From Myxococcus sp. RHSTA-1-4 (GTDB taxonomy: Bacteria > Myxococcota > Myxococcia > Myxococcales > Myxococcaceae), in the NCBI RefSeq assembly GCF_020037125.1, contig NZ_JAIQDG010000017.1, forward strand, positions 1-64,000: a DNA stretch of 64,000 nucleotides, read 5' to 3'. The notes beneath the pieces were generated by a model that saw only the letters and a program-made list of their open reading frames with translations, was not told where the DNA came from and made no database searches. This document shows, one piece after another, positions 9,701 to 19,178 of this stretch (its first letter is position 1; each line of letters starts with the position of its first letter). The position numbers were made by a program, and so were the translations under genes.

Positions 9701-12700
9701 CGCAGGGCCCGCTGGCCGCCGAGGTGCTGGAGTCGCTGGCCGAACTGGAGCTGGAGCGCGGCGAGAAGCTGGAGGCCGCCCGGCTGTACGCGCGCCGCGC
9801 CGCGCTGGTGCCGGACGCGCGCGCAGGGGCGAAGCTGCTCTACCGCGCCTCGCTGCTGGCGGCGGGGACGAGCCGCGAGGAGGCCTTCCTCGCCGAGGCG
9901 CTGGAGCGTGACGCTTCCTTCGCTCCCGCGCGCCAGCGCCGGGGCGAGCTGCGCCTGCCCACGGACGCCCGCGCCGCGCTGGAGGACTTCGAGGCCGTGC
10001 TGGCGCTGCCGCCGGTGGACGCGGACGCCCCGCGCGAGGCCGAGCGCATTGCCCTCACGCGCAAGGCCGCCACCGCCGCGGTGCGCGCGGGCCGCACGGA
10101 CGCCGCGCGCCGCCTGCTGGCCGAGTACTGCGCCCGCGCGCCGGAGGACCTGGACTCCCGGCAGGAACTGGCCGCGCTGCATCGCAAGGCCGGCGCCCGC
10201 GAGGCCCTGGCGGACCTGCTGGTGGAGCTGTGGCCGCGCCTGTCCGGCGAGCCCCGCCGCGCCGCCCGCCGCGAGCTGGCGGAGCTGTCGCTGGCCCTGG
10301 GCCGCGCCACCGCCGCGGTGGACTCGCTGCGCAGCCTTCGGCTGGAGGAGCCCCACGACACGTGGGCGGCGCAGTCGCTGCTGGATTTGCTGCCCCCGCC
10401 GGGCACGGGCACTCCGGAGGAGGAGTCCGAGCGGCTGGAGCTGCTGGGCACCCTCGTGGCCGCCGCGTCGGGCGAGGCCCGGGCGGAGCTGCTCGCCCGC
10501 CGCGCCGTGCTCCACCGCGCCGCCGGCCGCGTGGCGCCCGCGCGTGATGATTTCTCCGAGGCCGCGAAGCTGTCCCGCCGTCCCGCGCCGCTGCTGCTCG
10601 CGCTGGCGGAGCTGGCCCGCGAGTCGGGCGACGAGGCCGCCGAGCTGGAGGTGTGGCGCAGCGCCGTCGCCGCTGACGCCAACCTCTCCACGCGCGCCCG
10701 CGAGCGCCTGCTGGCCCTGGCCGCCACGCTGATGGAGAAGGACGCGCGCGTGCCCGCTCGCGAGGCCCTGCGCGCCGCCATCGCCCTGGAGCCGCCCGCC
10801 GCCGAGCGCTGCGACGCCTTCTTCGCCCTGGCCGAGCTGGCCCACCGGGACGGGCAGCCGGACGAGGAGGCTGCCGCGCTCGCCGAGGCCGCCCGCCAGG
10901 GGCCGTCGCCCCGCCGCGTGGAGGCGCTGCTGGCGCGCGCCACGCTGCTCGAGGCGCGCGGACATATAAAGGATGCGGGGCAGAGCCTGGAGGCCGCGCT
11001 CGCCCTGGCGCCGCGCCACGCCCAGGCCACCGCCGCCCTCCAGCGCGTGCTGCGCGCCCAGGAGGACTGGGCCGCCCTGGCGGAGCTGCTCGCCGCCGAG
11101 GCGCCGCACACGCCGCCCGCCGAGGCCACCGCGATGTACGCGGAGCTGGCGGACCTCTACCTGGACCGCCTGGACCAGCCCGTCCCCGCCGAGGCCGCGC
11201 TGCGGCAGGCCCTGCGCCTGTCGCCGTCCGACGCGGTGGTGCGCCGCCGGCTGGTGTCGCTGGTGGCCGGCCGGGGCGAGCTGCGCGAGGCCGCGGCGCT
11301 GATGGAGACCGCCGCCGAGAGCGCCTCCGCCCAGGAGGCCGCCGCGCTGCTGCGCGAGGGCGCGGGCTACGCGCGGGGCGCGCAGGACTTGGACCGCGCG
11401 CTGAAGCTGGCGCGCAAGGCCCACGCGCTGGTGCCCGCGCGGGGCGCGGAGCTGGCGTCGCTGGCGGAGCTGCTCTACCTGCGCGGCGCGGTGCTGGAGG
11501 CGCTGCCGCTCCAGGACACGCTCGCGGCCGAGGCGGACTTCCGCGCCGCGCCGGACGCCGCCGAGGCCACGTGGCTGCGGCTGGGCGAGCTGGCCGAACA
11601 GGCCGGAGAGACGAAGCGCGCGGTGGCCGCGTACCGGAAGCTGCTCTCCGAGCGGCCCCTGTGCGAGCCCGCGGTGCAGCGGCTCGCCGCGCTGCTGGAG
11701 AAGGACGAGCCGCGCGGTGCCTTCGACGTGCTCGTCGCGTACGCCCGCGCGCTGCCGCCGTCCGAGGACACGGTGCCGCGGCTCGTCGCGCTGGCGGAGC
11801 GGGCCCGCGCGGCGCTGGCGGACGCGGGCGTCGCGGCCTCGCTGCTGTCGCGCGCGGCGGAGATGGCGAAGGAGCCGCTGCCGCTGAGGCGCCGGCTCGC
11901 CGCCCTCTACCGCGAGACGGGGCGCTCGCTGGAGCTGCTGTCCGAGCTGCGCCAGGTGGCCACCCTCAGCCTCCAGGCCGGGGATGAGGCCGCGGCGCTC
12001 GCCGCGTGGCGGGAAGAGGCCCGGCTCGCGGAGGACACCGGCCGCGCGGACGACGCGCTGCGGGCGCTGGCGGACGCGCGGGACGTGCTGGAAGCGCGTG
12101 GGCAGGCCGCCGAGGCCGCCGCGTGCGAGCGCCATCGCGCGGAGCTGCTGCGCGACGTGAAGCTGGACCCGGCCGCGTCGGAGGCCGCGCTGGAGCGGGC
12201 CTTCGGACTCGCGGCGGACCTGGGCACTGCGCGGCTGGGCGCGGGGCTGGCCGAGCGGCGCGACGACGCCGAGGCCGAGGCGCGCTGGCTGGAGCGCGCG
12301 CTGCCGCTGCTGGAGGACGCGAGGGAGGCCGCGACGCTGCGGCTGCGGCTGGCGCGGCTGCACCTGGGCGCGCTGGCGGACGTGGCGAAGGCGGAAGGCT
12401 TCCTGCGCGAGGCGCTGCGCGCGGACCGCACGCTGGAGGAAGCCGAGGCGCTGCTGGCGCGGCTGCTGGAAGACGACGGACGCCTGGCGGAGCTGGCGGC
12501 CTGGTACGAGGAGTGCGCGGAAGGCGAGGCGGACGCGGAGCGCCGCGCGGCGCTGCTCCAGCGCGCCGCCGTGCTGTACCGCGACAGGGCGGGGCGTCCG
12601 GACGCCGCCGCCGCCGCGTTCATCGCCGCCCGCGCCGCGCGCCCGGACGACCTGGAGCTGACGGCCCAGGCGGCGGAGTTGCTGCACGAGGTGAAGCGCC

Positions 12701-15700
12701 ACGCGGACGCCGCCGAGTTCGACGCGGTGCTGCTGGAGGCGGACCCGTTCCGCGAGCCCATCTACACCCGCCACCTCGCCTTCCTGGAGGAGACGGAGGA
12801 CCACCAGTCGCTCGCCGAGCTGATGCTGCGCCGGGCCCAGCGCCAGGAGGCCGCCGAGGCCGCGGAGAGCTACCTCGCCGCCGCCCGCGCCTTCCGCGCC
12901 GCCGGTGCCCGCGAGCGCGCGCTCCTGTGCGAGGACCAGGCCTTCGAGCTGAGCCCCGCGAGTGAAGAGGCCTTCGAGCGCGTGCGCGAGCGCGCGGCCG
13001 GAGACGTGCGCCGGCTGGCGGAGCTGCTGGCCCAGCGCGCCGCGGCCCTGCCCGCACCCCTGGCGCTGCCGCTGCTGCGCGAGCGAGCGAACACGCTGCT
13101 GGAGGCGGGCGAGGCGCTGCTGGCCGCCGAGGCCTTCGACGAGTACCTCGCCCGCGCGGGGAACGACGACGTGGAGGCGCTGTCCGCGCGCGCGGAGCTG
13201 GCCGCGAAGGGCGGTGGCCCCATCGCCGCGCGCCCGTATGACCGCCGCCTGCTGGACGTGGGCGGAGACGCGCTGCCGGTGCCGGTGCGCGCGCGCACGT
13301 GGCTGCGGCTGGGCCACGCCTCGCTGAGCGCGGGCGCGTTCCACGACGCGGCGGATGCCTTCGAGGCGGTGGTGGCGCTGGAGCCGGAGGGCGAGCGCGG
13401 CCGCGAGGCGCTGTCGCTGCTGGCGGAGGCCCACTCGCGCACGGGCAACGCGCCGGGCCTCTACAGGGCCTCGCTCCAGCTCGCGCGCCGGGCGGAGGAC
13501 ACCGCCACGGCCGAGGTGCTCTATCGCCGCGCGGCGGACCTCTTCGACGACCCGAGGGACGCCATCGACGCGCTGCTGCCCCTGGCGCGGCTGCGGCCCG
13601 CGGACGCCGCCGTCATCGACCGCGCGGTGGCGGGCCTGCGCGCCCTCGGCCGCCACGGGGACCTGCTGGACGTGTACGCGTCCGGCGCCGAGGCAGCGGG
13701 AGGCCAGCGTGCCGCGGAGCTGCTGCTGGCCGCCGCCTCCGTCGCCTCCGAGTCGCTGGCCGACGAGGACGAGGCCTGGGCCCTCACCCAGCGCGCGGCC
13801 GAGGCCGCTCCGGACAACCTCACGGCCCTCCGGGCGCTGGTGGACGGCCTGCGCAAGCGTGGCGAGTCCGCGCGGCTGCTGGAGGCGCTGGAGCGCCTGG
13901 TGCCTCGCGTGGAGGACGCGGACGAGGCGGCCGTGCTGCGGCTGGAGCAGGCCTCGCTCGCCCGCGCCGCCGGCCGGCGGGACGCGGCCCGCGAGGCGCT
14001 GGAGTCGGTGGTTGCACGCGGCGCTTCGGGCGCCGGCTACGCGGACGCGCTGGAGGCGCTGGAGAAGCTGCTGGGCGACGAGCCCGGACGCCGGGCCGAG
14101 GTGCAGGTGGCGCGCGCGGAGCTGGTGTCCGGCCGGGAGCGCCAGGTGCTGCTGATGGCCGCGGCGCGGGCCTTCGAGTCCGCCGGCCGGCTGCCGGACG
14201 CGCTGAAGGCGGCGAAGGCCGCGGCGGCGGTGGAGCCGGACGTGGACGCCGCGCTGCGCGTGGCTCACCTGTACCGGGCCTCGGGCGAGGCGCCCAACGC
14301 GGCGCGGGCGCTGCTCCAGGCGGCCCGGCTCGCGGCGCCGGAGGAGCGGCCGCCGCTGCTGCTGGAGGCGGCGGGCCTGTGGGAGAAGGCCGGCGAGCAC
14401 GGCGAGGCGCTGGAGGTCATCGAGCGCATCGCCACCGAGGCGCCGGACATGCTGCCTCCGTCCGAGCTGGCGGAGCGCTTCGGCCGGCTGGGCGCCTTCG
14501 CCCGCGCGCTGGACGTGGGCTTCGCGCCCGCCATGGCCTCGGGCGACTACACGGACGCGCTGGCCATGGCCGCGCAGGCCGGAGATGCCGCCCGCACCCG
14601 CGAGGCGCTGTGGGCCCTGGCCGGGCTGCCGGACGCGGACCCCGCGCACGCCTCCGCCCTGGCGGACGGCCTGCGCGCGGAGGGCGACACGGAGGGGCTG
14701 CTGGAGCTGGCGGGCCTGTCCTCTGTCAGTGACGCCGCCTTCGCGGTGGCGCTGCGGGACGAGGTGCTCCGCTCGGAGAAGGCGCCGGTGCGCGCCCGCC
14801 TGCGCGCGCTGGAGGAGCTGTCGCCGGACGCCGGCTTCGCCGCCCGCCTCACGCTGTTGCTGCCCTCGCTGGCGAAGCTGCCGGAGGCGCTGGCCGAGGC
14901 GGTGCTGGCGAAGGTGCGCGCGCTGCCCGACGCCGCGCGGGTGGAGGCGCTGGCCATGGCGGCCGACGGCTGGCCCGCCCGGCGCAAGGCCCTGCTGCGC
15001 GAGCGGCAGTCCCTGGAGTTCACGCTGGGCCGCTTCGACGCCGCGGCGCAGACGCTGGCCCGGCTCATCGACGCCGAGGAGGACGCGCGCGAGCGCGCCG
15101 CCCTGCACCAGGAGCGCGGCGAGCTGCTGCTGAGCCCGCTGGACCGGCCGGACGAGGCCCGCGAGGCCTTCGAGAAGGCCCTGGCGGACGACGGCGCCCA
15201 CCTGCCCGCGCTGTGGAACCTGCTGGCCCTGGTGGACGTGGCCGCCGAGCCCGCCGTCTTCGTGTCGCTGACGGAGCGGCTGGCGGTGGAGGAGGGGCCC
15301 GAGGCGTGCCTCCCGTACCGCGAGCGGCTGGCGGACGCCTACGAGGCGCTGGGCATGGTGGCGGACGCCGCCGCGCAGCTGGAGCTGCTGCCGGAGACGG
15401 AGGAGCGGCTGGCCCGCCGCGTCCGGCTGGCGGAGGAGCGCGGCCTCACCGGCGAGGCCCTGCGCCTGCGCGAGCGGCTCACGGACGAGCCCGCGGTGCT
15501 GGAGTCCATCCTCCGCGGCTACCTGGACGCGCAGCTCGTGTCGCCCGCGGCCCGGCTGGCCGAGCGGCTCTTCGACGCGGGCGTGCTGTCTCCGGAGGTC
15601 CTCCGGCTGTCGGCCGAGCGGCTCTCCCCGGCGCCCGAGGGCGCGGCGCTCGCGGTCCGTCTCTGGCCGGAGTTGCTGCGCGCACAGCCCCTGGATGTGG

Positions 15701-16317
15701 ACGGGTGGACGCTCTACGCGGAGGCCCTGCGCGGGCTGGGCCGGGTGGAGGCCGCGGAGCGCGCGGACGGCCTCGCCGCGGCGCTGGACTCCAGCAGCGC
15801 GGCGGCGCGCATGGCGCCCCTCTCCGCGCTGCCGCTGCCTTCCGGCTTCCAGCACCCGGTGCCTCCCAACGCCGTCCCCGTGACGGCGGAGCGCTTCCCC
15901 CGGCTGGCCGCCGCGCTGCGGCCGATGCTGGCGTCGCTGGGCGCGGGCGGCCTGCGCGTGGTGGTGGACCCGGCGGGTGGCGTGGAGGCGTACCTCACCA
16001 GCCCCGAGGAGCTGGTGCTGGGCGCGGGCGCGCTGTCGTGCTTCGGCGCGGCGGAGCTGGGGTACCTGTGCGCGCTGGCGGTGGCGCTGGGCGAGGCCGG
16101 CGTGAAGCTGGCGCGGCCCGGCCCGGTGCCCGAGCTGGAGGCTGCCGCGGTGGCGGCCTTCCGGGCATGCCCGGCGTCGCTGGCGGCGGGGCGCGTGCTG
16201 GCGCGGCTGGATTCAGAGGTGCGCGGTGGTGACCCGGCGCAGGTGGAGGTGGGACTCGTGCTCGCCCGGGGTGGGACCTTCCGGGCGGTGGCCCTTTCCG
16301 TGCTCGACGGGGCATAG
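6766..16317 (+). CDS. Giant TPR-repeat protein (3183 residues)
   Basis: There is no signal peptide or membrane segment, so it is probably cytoplasmic. The first 230 residues are a beta-rich domain (RRAFVGFPALEVLPGL, KLHFGFLELSVDADL) that recalls lipid-binding LmeA/AsmA-like folds only by hydrophobic pattern. From about residue 240 to 3000 it is almost wholly TPR-like helical repeats rich in Ala, Leu, Glu and Arg (for example A-x-x-x-Y-x-x-AL-x-L-x-P). The last 160 residues form a separate conserved-looking globular end (VPVTAERFPRLAAALRPML onward, then LGAGALSCFGAAELGYL). Such proteins are scaffolds for large assemblies; partners cannot be read from sequence. It is divergent from the kinase gene across about 104 bp, so shared control is possible. 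Third positions are almost all G/C, which creates a very long false frame on the opposite strand. Confidence 0.88.
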   Translation: MATDSDSSKPAAAQETRAAAPELRLLDRRAFVGFPALEVLPGLRISDFALQIPDVSFPFNVSAGATRYQRKKLHFGFLELSVDADLVTRKVAELAGRLAGIEELRLHFRPGYLEGQGRLPAPERTPFTFKVAFDADGERLAVYLYDVRLYGFSSTPSVQVPGLLATAVGALGLVPDVEVRGATGFSTRVLPALCQLAAVSRGYKMPSLDTARLSAAEVSSTGLRLRFAAGGLPPPAAPDEELMLALEGARAFADAENLVAQGRLADARQAYLQAGDAQDAHPFAAERLLSLLVADPQAHDLALDVAATLQRRRDRSPAALWGEAVVRERRGEGARAAERYLALCALARRTSEEAAAFYAAEAAARCSRDTAPQVAVKALHELLGLKPDHLPSLKALARASDQARDRAGAVRAYRRLAALARDPAEAADAHVHLARLCAQTEDDVAGARLHCEAALRLAPDHPDALLLLGELCHRGGEHLRAMKALDRLREVSMARHELDRVGHADLLAGRVWEEGLKQPDNALLRYREAVSLLPGEPEPLFAAARVAESLGRLQEALAGYQQALELAGPAPRSEGVRHAAHASHHALARLYRTRLGDPARAREHLEAALALDPRDAVALEELIPYFRVTGRGQELAEALEKAAALQEEPGKRATLWAEAGELYRGKLQAPEKAERLLLLALEADGDHRPALESLLALAEARRDGPLLTRCLSSLARLAEEVKDRAQKYRRLAVAARDLAFDLDLAVHALQEVLRAEPDDLPALGELCALQRKRADMAGLASALEVRARVAETQGDKRLAAAALRELAGVLEARLGRVGDALVALEKAARLAPDAAVLLDLADLSLRCERPEHARRALEALLSTLPRTAAPEKLADVRARLGRACEMLGDREGAIAAYAQAFPLRRLDDALAARLEALYTEAGETQALAELWANRAQALMGADRAEEAAPLFLQSARALLERGEKASALLRLTAALEASPQGPLAAEVLESLAELELERGEKLEAARLYARRAALVPDARAGAKLLYRASLLAAGTSREEAFLAEALERDASFAPARQRRGELRLPTDARAALEDFEAVLALPPVDADAPREAERIALTRKAATAAVRAGRTDAARRLLAEYCARAPEDLDSRQELAALHRKAGAREALADLLVELWPRLSGEPRRAARRELAELSLALGRATAAVDSLRSLRLEEPHDTWAAQSLLDLLPPPGTGTPEEESERLELLGTLVAAASGEARAELLARRAVLHRAAGRVAPARDDFSEAAKLSRRPAPLLLALAELARESGDEAAELEVWRSAVAADANLSTRARERLLALAATLMEKDARVPAREALRAAIALEPPAAERCDAFFALAELAHRDGQPDEEAAALAEAARQGPSPRRVEALLARATLLEARGHIKDAGQSLEAALALAPRHAQATAALQRVLRAQEDWAALAELLAAEAPHTPPAEATAMYAELADLYLDRLDQPVPAEAALRQALRLSPSDAVVRRRLVSLVAGRGELREAAALMETAAESASAQEAAALLREGAGYARGAQDLDRALKLARKAHALVPARGAELASLAELLYLRGAVLEALPLQDTLAAEADFRAAPDAAEATWLRLGELAEQAGETKRAVAAYRKLLSERPLCEPAVQRLAALLEKDEPRGAFDVLVAYARALPPSEDTVPRLVALAERARAALADAGVAASLLSRAAEMAKEPLPLRRRLAALYRETGRSLELLSELRQVATLSLQAGDEAAALAAWREEARLAEDTGRADDALRALADARDVLEARGQAAEAAACERHRAELLRDVKLDPAASEAALERAFGLAADLGTARLGAGLAERRDDAEAEARWLERALPLLEDAREAATLRLRLARLHLGALADVAKAEGFLREALRADRTLEEAEALLARLLEDDGRLAELAAWYEECAEGEADAERRAALLQRAAVLYRDRAGRPDAAAAAFIAARAARPDDLELTAQAAELLHEVKRHADAAEFDAVLLEADPFREPIYTRHLAFLEETEDHQSLAELMLRRAQRQEAAEAAESYLAAARAFRAAGARERALLCEDQAFELSPASEEAFERVRERAAGDVRRLAELLAQRAAALPAPLALPLLRERANTLLEAGEALLAAEAFDEYLARAGNDDVEALSARAELAAKGGGPIAARPYDRRLLDVGGDALPVPVRARTWLRLGHASLSAGAFHDAADAFEAVVALEPEGERGREALSLLAEAHSRTGNAPGLYRASLQLARRAEDTATAEVLYRRAADLFDDPRDAIDALLPLARLRPADAAVIDRAVAGLRALGRHGDLLDVYASGAEAAGGQRAAELLLAAASVASESLADEDEAWALTQRAAEAAPDNLTALRALVDGLRKRGESARLLEALERLVPRVEDADEAAVLRLEQASLARAAGRRDAAREALESVVARGASGAGYADALEALEKLLGDEPGRRAEVQVARAELVSGRERQVLLMAAARAFESAGRLPDALKAAKAAAAVEPDVDAALRVAHLYRASGEAPNAARALLQAARLAAPEERPPLLLEAAGLWEKAGEHGEALEVIERIATEAPDMLPPSELAERFGRLGAFARALDVGFAPAMASGDYTDALAMAAQAGDAARTREALWALAGLPDADPAHASALADGLRAEGDTEGLLELAGLSSVSDAAFAVALRDEVLRSEKAPVRARLRALEELSPDAGFAARLTLLLPSLAKLPEALAEAVLAKVRALPDAARVEALAMAADGWPARRKALLRERQSLEFTLGRFDAAAQTLARLIDAEEDARERAALHQERGELLLSPLDRPDEAREAFEKALADDGAHLPALWNLLALVDVAAEPAVFVSLTERLAVEEGPEACLPYRERLADAYEALGMVADAAAQLELLPETEERLARRVRLAEERGLTGEALRLRERLTDEPAVLESILRGYLDAQLVSPAARLAERLFDAGVLSPEVLRLSAERLSPAPEGAALAVRLWPELLRAQPLDVDGWTLYAEALRGLGRVEAAERADGLAAALDSSSAAARMAPLSALPLPSGFQHPVPPNAVPVTAERFPRLAAALRPMLASLGAGGLRVVVDPAGGVEAYLTSPEELVLGAGALSCFGAAELGYLCALAVALGEAGVKLARPGPVPELEAAAVAAFRACPASLAAGRVLARLDSEVRGGDPAQVEVGLVLARGGTFRAVALSVLDGA

Positions 16318-16337
16318 CCGTGTAGCTTTCCGGGCGC

Positions 16338-16943
16338 ATGCACCTGAAGCGCCTTGCCCTCGCCGTCCTCCCCGCCGCGGCCGTGGCCGCGGCCATGGCC
16401 TGTTACTCGGACCCGGTGTACCCGGGTGACCAGGTCCTCGGCACCTTCCGCTTCGAGGCCCGGCTGGACCCCTCGCGGACCACCTGCGACGCCTCCGTGC
16501 CGGACTTCGCGCAGCTGGACGACGCGGGTGTCTTCCGCTTCGAGGGCACCTTCTCCCGCGACACCGACGCGGGCACCGGCTACTTCACGGTGCAGGGCTA
16601 CTCGCGCGACGCGGGCTACGAGGGACAGACGGCCACGTCCACCCTCCGCGCCACCGCGCCCCGGGCCACGTGCGGCTCCGGCTGCGAGGACTCGTCGATT
16701 GAGGAGACGCTGAAGGTGATGCTCTTCAGCGACAGCCAGGCGCGCACCCTCAACCGCGACTGCCGCCAGCATGACGGCGGCATCCCCTCCGGCTCGGTGC
16801 CCGGCCCCACGGAGAACGGCTACGACGTGTCGCTGGCGTGCGGCACGCTGACGGACGTCTTCCTGCCCGGCTCCCGCAACTGCGATTGCCGGCCCACCAC
16901 CTGCACCACGGCGTATACGGTGCAGGGAGAGCGGAGGGACTGA
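16338..16943 (+). CDS. Putative lipoprotein of unknown function
   Basis: The product is 201 residues. The N-terminus [20 protein letters not shown] followed by Cys is a lipoprotein signal peptide (lipobox AMAC, Cys at about 22). The mature part is acidic and contains several Cys ([22 protein letters not shown]) that could form disulfides outside the cytoplasmic membrane. I do not recognise the family. Its stop overlaps the queC start by one base (TGATG), so it is translationally coupled to queC although no functional link is obvious. Confidence 0.75.
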   Translation: MHLKRLALAVLPAAAVAAAMACYSDPVYPGDQVLGTFRFEARLDPSRTTCDASVPDFAQLDDAGVFRFEGTFSRDTDAGTGYFTVQGYSRDAGYEGQTATSTLRATAPRATCGSGCEDSSIEETLKVMLFSDSQARTLNRDCRQHDGGIPSGSVPGPTENGYDVSLACGTLTDVFLPGSRNCDCRPTTCTTAYTVQGERRD

Positions 16944-17635
16944 TGGCGAAGCGTGCGGTGGTGTTGATTTCGGGCGGCCTGGATTCGACGACGTGCCTGG
17001 CCATGGCGAAGGCGAAGGGCTTCGAGCCGGTGTGCCTCGCCGTGGCCTATGGCCAGCGGCACGCGGTGGAGCTGGAGCAGGCGCGCAAGGTGGCCTCGGC
17101 CATGGGCGTGAAGGACTTCCGCATCGTGAGCATCGACCTGAGGCAGGTCGGCGGCTCGGCGCTCACCGCGGACATCGAGGTGCCCAAGGACCGGCCCGCG
17201 GATGAGATGAGCCACGGGATTCCCGTGACGTACGTGCCTGCGCGCAACGCGCTCTTCCTCTCGCTGGCGCTGGGGCTGGCGGAGGTGGTGGGCGCCACGG
17301 ACATCTACATCGGCGTCAACGCGGTGGACTACAGCGGCTATCCGGACTGCCGGCCGGAGTTCATCCGCTCCTTCGAGGCGATGGCGAACCTGGCCACCAA
17401 GGCCGGCGTGGAGGGCGCGCGCTTCACGGTGCACGCGCCGCTGTCCGGCCTGGCGAAGGCGGACATCATCCGCGAGGGCGTGAAGCTCGGCGTGGACTAT
17501 GGGCTGACGCACTCCTGCTACGACCCGGACCCCCAGGGCCGCGCGTGTGGGCGGTGTGACAGCTGCCTGCTGCGCAAGAAGGGCTTCCAGGAAGCCGGCG
17601 TGCCGGACCCCACGCGCTACGTGGAGGGGGCATGA
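16943..17635 (+). CDS. queC: 7-cyano-7-deazaguanine synthase
   Basis: The product is 230 residues, the usual length. QueC converts 7-carboxy-7-deazaguanine to preQ0 with ATP and ammonia, in the cytoplasmic pathway to the tRNA base queuosine. The PP-loop SGGLDSTTC (about 10-18) binds ATP. Zinc ligands are supplied by the C-terminal cysteine cluster beginning at SCYDPD and continuing with [22 protein letters not shown] is also typical of the family. The start at 16943 is set by a GGAGAGCGGAGGG ribosome site and by overlap with the preceding stop. The other preQ0/queuosine genes (queD, queE, queF) are not in the window, so it is separated from its pathway partners here. Confidence 0.96.
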   Translation: MAKRAVVLISGGLDSTTCLAMAKAKGFEPVCLAVAYGQRHAVELEQARKVASAMGVKDFRIVSIDLRQVGGSALTADIEVPKDRPADEMSHGIPVTYVPARNALFLSLALGLAEVVGATDIYIGVNAVDYSGYPDCRPEFIRSFEAMANLATKAGVEGARFTVHAPLSGLAKADIIREGVKLGVDYGLTHSCYDPDPQGRACGRCDSCLLRKKGFQEAGVPDPTRYVEGA

Positions 17636-18306
17636 CGCCGCGGAACTGGACGGCGGTGGCGCTGGCGCTGGGGCTGTCCACGAGCGGCACGGTGCTCGCC
17701 CAGGACGCGGGGGCGCCGAAGGCGAGGGAGACGAAGCCCGCGAAGGCGAAGCACACGAAGTCCCTGGTGGAGGCCACCTCGGTGGTGCCGGACCTGGTGG
17801 AGGACCTGCGCTACGCGACGGAGGACAACTTCCTGAAGATGAAGGTGTACCCGGACACGGCGCGCTGCCTGCTGCTGCCGGAGTCCGCCGCGCGGCTGAA
17901 GAAGGCGGCGGACGTGCTGCGCCCGAAGGGCTACCGGCTGAAGGTGTACGACTGCTACCGGCCGCGCGCGGTGCAGTACGAGATGTGGAAGATCATGCCG
18001 GTGCCCGGCTACGTGGCGGACCCGCGCAAGGGCTCCAACCACAACCGGGGCGGGGCCGTGGACCTGACGCTGGTGACGCTGGATGGACAGGAGGTGGAGA
18101 TGCCCACCGCCTTCGACACCTTCAGCAAGGAAGCGCACCACGGCTACCAGGGTGGCACCGAGGCCTCGCGCAAGCACCGCGAAATCCTGCGCGAGGTGAT
18201 GGTGGGCGCGGGCTTCACCCTCAACCGCATGGAGTGGTGGCACTACGACCTGCCGGACGCGAAGACGCGGCCCGTGCTGGACGTGCCCTTCTCCGCGCCG
18301 AAGTAG
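17632..18306 (+). CDS. D-Ala-D-Ala dipeptidase (M15D, VanX/DdpX type), exported
   Basis: The product is 224 residues with an N-terminal signal peptide (cleavage after about VLAQ, residue 24). It is a zinc peptidase that cuts free D-Ala-D-Ala, either to recycle wall dipeptides or to lower the precursor pool. Zinc ligands are visible in [13 protein letters not shown] (His, Asp) and in EWWHYD (His, with Glu as catalytic base); CYRPRAVQ supplies the substrate-binding Arg. Its ATG overlaps the queC stop (ATGA). No vanA/vanH-like ligase or dehydrogenase gene lies nearby, so glycopeptide resistance is not implied; wall turnover or use of prey peptidoglycan is more likely. Confidence 0.9.
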   Translation: MTPRNWTAVALALGLSTSGTVLAQDAGAPKARETKPAKAKHTKSLVEATSVVPDLVEDLRYATEDNFLKMKVYPDTARCLLLPESAARLKKAADVLRPKGYRLKVYDCYRPRAVQYEMWKIMPVPGYVADPRKGSNHNRGGAVDLTLVTLDGQEVEMPTAFDTFSKEAHHGYQGGTEASRKHREILREVMVGAGFTLNRMEWWHYDLPDAKTRPVLDVPFSAPK

Positions 18307-18319
18307 CGACAGGGGGAGG

Positions 18320-18339
18320 GTTCCGTTCCATGACGGAAC
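18320..18339. terminator. Perfect 7-bp inverted repeat behind the dipeptidase gene
   Basis: GTTCCGT and ACGGAAC are separated by six bases (TCCATG), 13 bases after the dipeptidase stop and before the next gene. It could be a hairpin terminator (no T-run follows) or an operator for the downstream gene; the sequence does not decide. Confidence 0.4.
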
Positions 18340-18406
18340 GATGACGAAGAACGGAGGCTCTCGTGGTCCGGGGAAGGCGCCGGCTGGGGAACATGGCGTC
18401 AACCCG

Positions 18407-19024
18407 ATGAAACACGAGGTGGCCCACGTGAAGTCCTTCCCGCGCGGTTCCCTGTTGTGTGCGCTCCTGCTCGCCACCGTGGCGGCGGGCGCCGAGAGCT
18501 CCACGCTCATCGGCACCGTCGTCGACGGTGAGAGCCAGAAGCCGCTCGCGGATGTCCTGGTGGTGGCGACGTCGCTGGAGTTCGAGGGCGAGCGTGTCGT
18601 GGTGACCGACGCGCGGGGGAACTACAGCATCCCCGGGCTCCCGGCGGGGGCCTACGCCCTCCGGTTCGAGAAGGACCGCTACAAGGGCTGCACGCGCACG
18701 GACCTCCAGCTCCGGGTGAACCGGACCACCCGCCACGACGTGCGGCTGTTCTCCAAGGGCTCGAGTGGATGTGAGAGCACCGCGGGAGTCACCACCGACA
18801 GCGGCATCGACGCGCACATACACGAGGAGTTCATCAAGCACATCGTCGTGACGTGCTCATTCCACCGGCTCCTTCCCGGGTATTCCGGGACCGACGGCGT
18901 CCTCGCCAGGACTCCGTCGTGGATGCTCTCCCGCATGCCGGTGCTAGTCGCGGACGGCACGCCCCAGCTCGTCTACCGGGCCCCGTCGGCGGACCGGTGC
19001 AGCCCGGACTTCGGGACGCGGTGA
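18407..19024 (+). CDS. Exported carboxypeptidase-regulatory-like protein, short paralogue
   Basis: The start at 18407 (MKHEVAHVKSFPRG) gives 205 residues; a GTG at 18428 is possible and gives a tighter signal peptide (LLCALLLATVAAGAES). After the signal comes one carboxypeptidase-regulatory-like beta-sandwich: STLIGTVVDGESQKPLADV, then GNYSIPGLPAGAYALRFEK. It is clearly a paralogue of the next gene: the domain aligns throughout, and its end (PSW-x-L-x-x-M then DGTPQLVYR) matches the middle of that protein. It stops there, so it lacks the downstream part of its neighbour. No catalytic residues are seen; such domains act in surface adhesion or as structural modules. It may be a shortened duplicate. 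Confidence 0.7.
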   Translation: MKHEVAHVKSFPRGSLLCALLLATVAAGAESSTLIGTVVDGESQKPLADVLVVATSLEFEGERVVVTDARGNYSIPGLPAGAYALRFEKDRYKGCTRTDLQLRVNRTTRHDVRLFSKGSSGCESTAGVTTDSGIDAHIHEEFIKHIVVTCSFHRLLPGYSGTDGVLARTPSWMLSRMPVLVADGTPQLVYRAPSADRCSPDFGTR

Positions 19025-19178
19025 TGGACACTCTCGCCCATGCATGTCCACCCGGTGGGCAGGCGTCTCCCGGGGCTCCATGCCATGATGAAACCGTGAT
19101 GATTGGCCGGCCTGGCTGCGGCACGCTGTGGGACCCTCTCAAGGACGGCCACACCCCTCTGTACGCGCTGGCTCCCCG

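Noticed and set aside
6202..15855. A 3217-codon open frame on the minus strand opposite the giant TPR gene
   Set aside because: Its product is almost only Arg, Gln, Leu, Gly and Ala, has no domain, and its openness follows from the extreme G/C third-position bias of the real gene on the plus strand, which has clear TPR periodicity and a matching start.
17632..18306. Vancomycin-resistance (vanX) gene
   Set aside because: The enzyme family is the same, but it has a signal peptide and there are no vanH/vanA-like genes nearby, so wall recycling is more likely.
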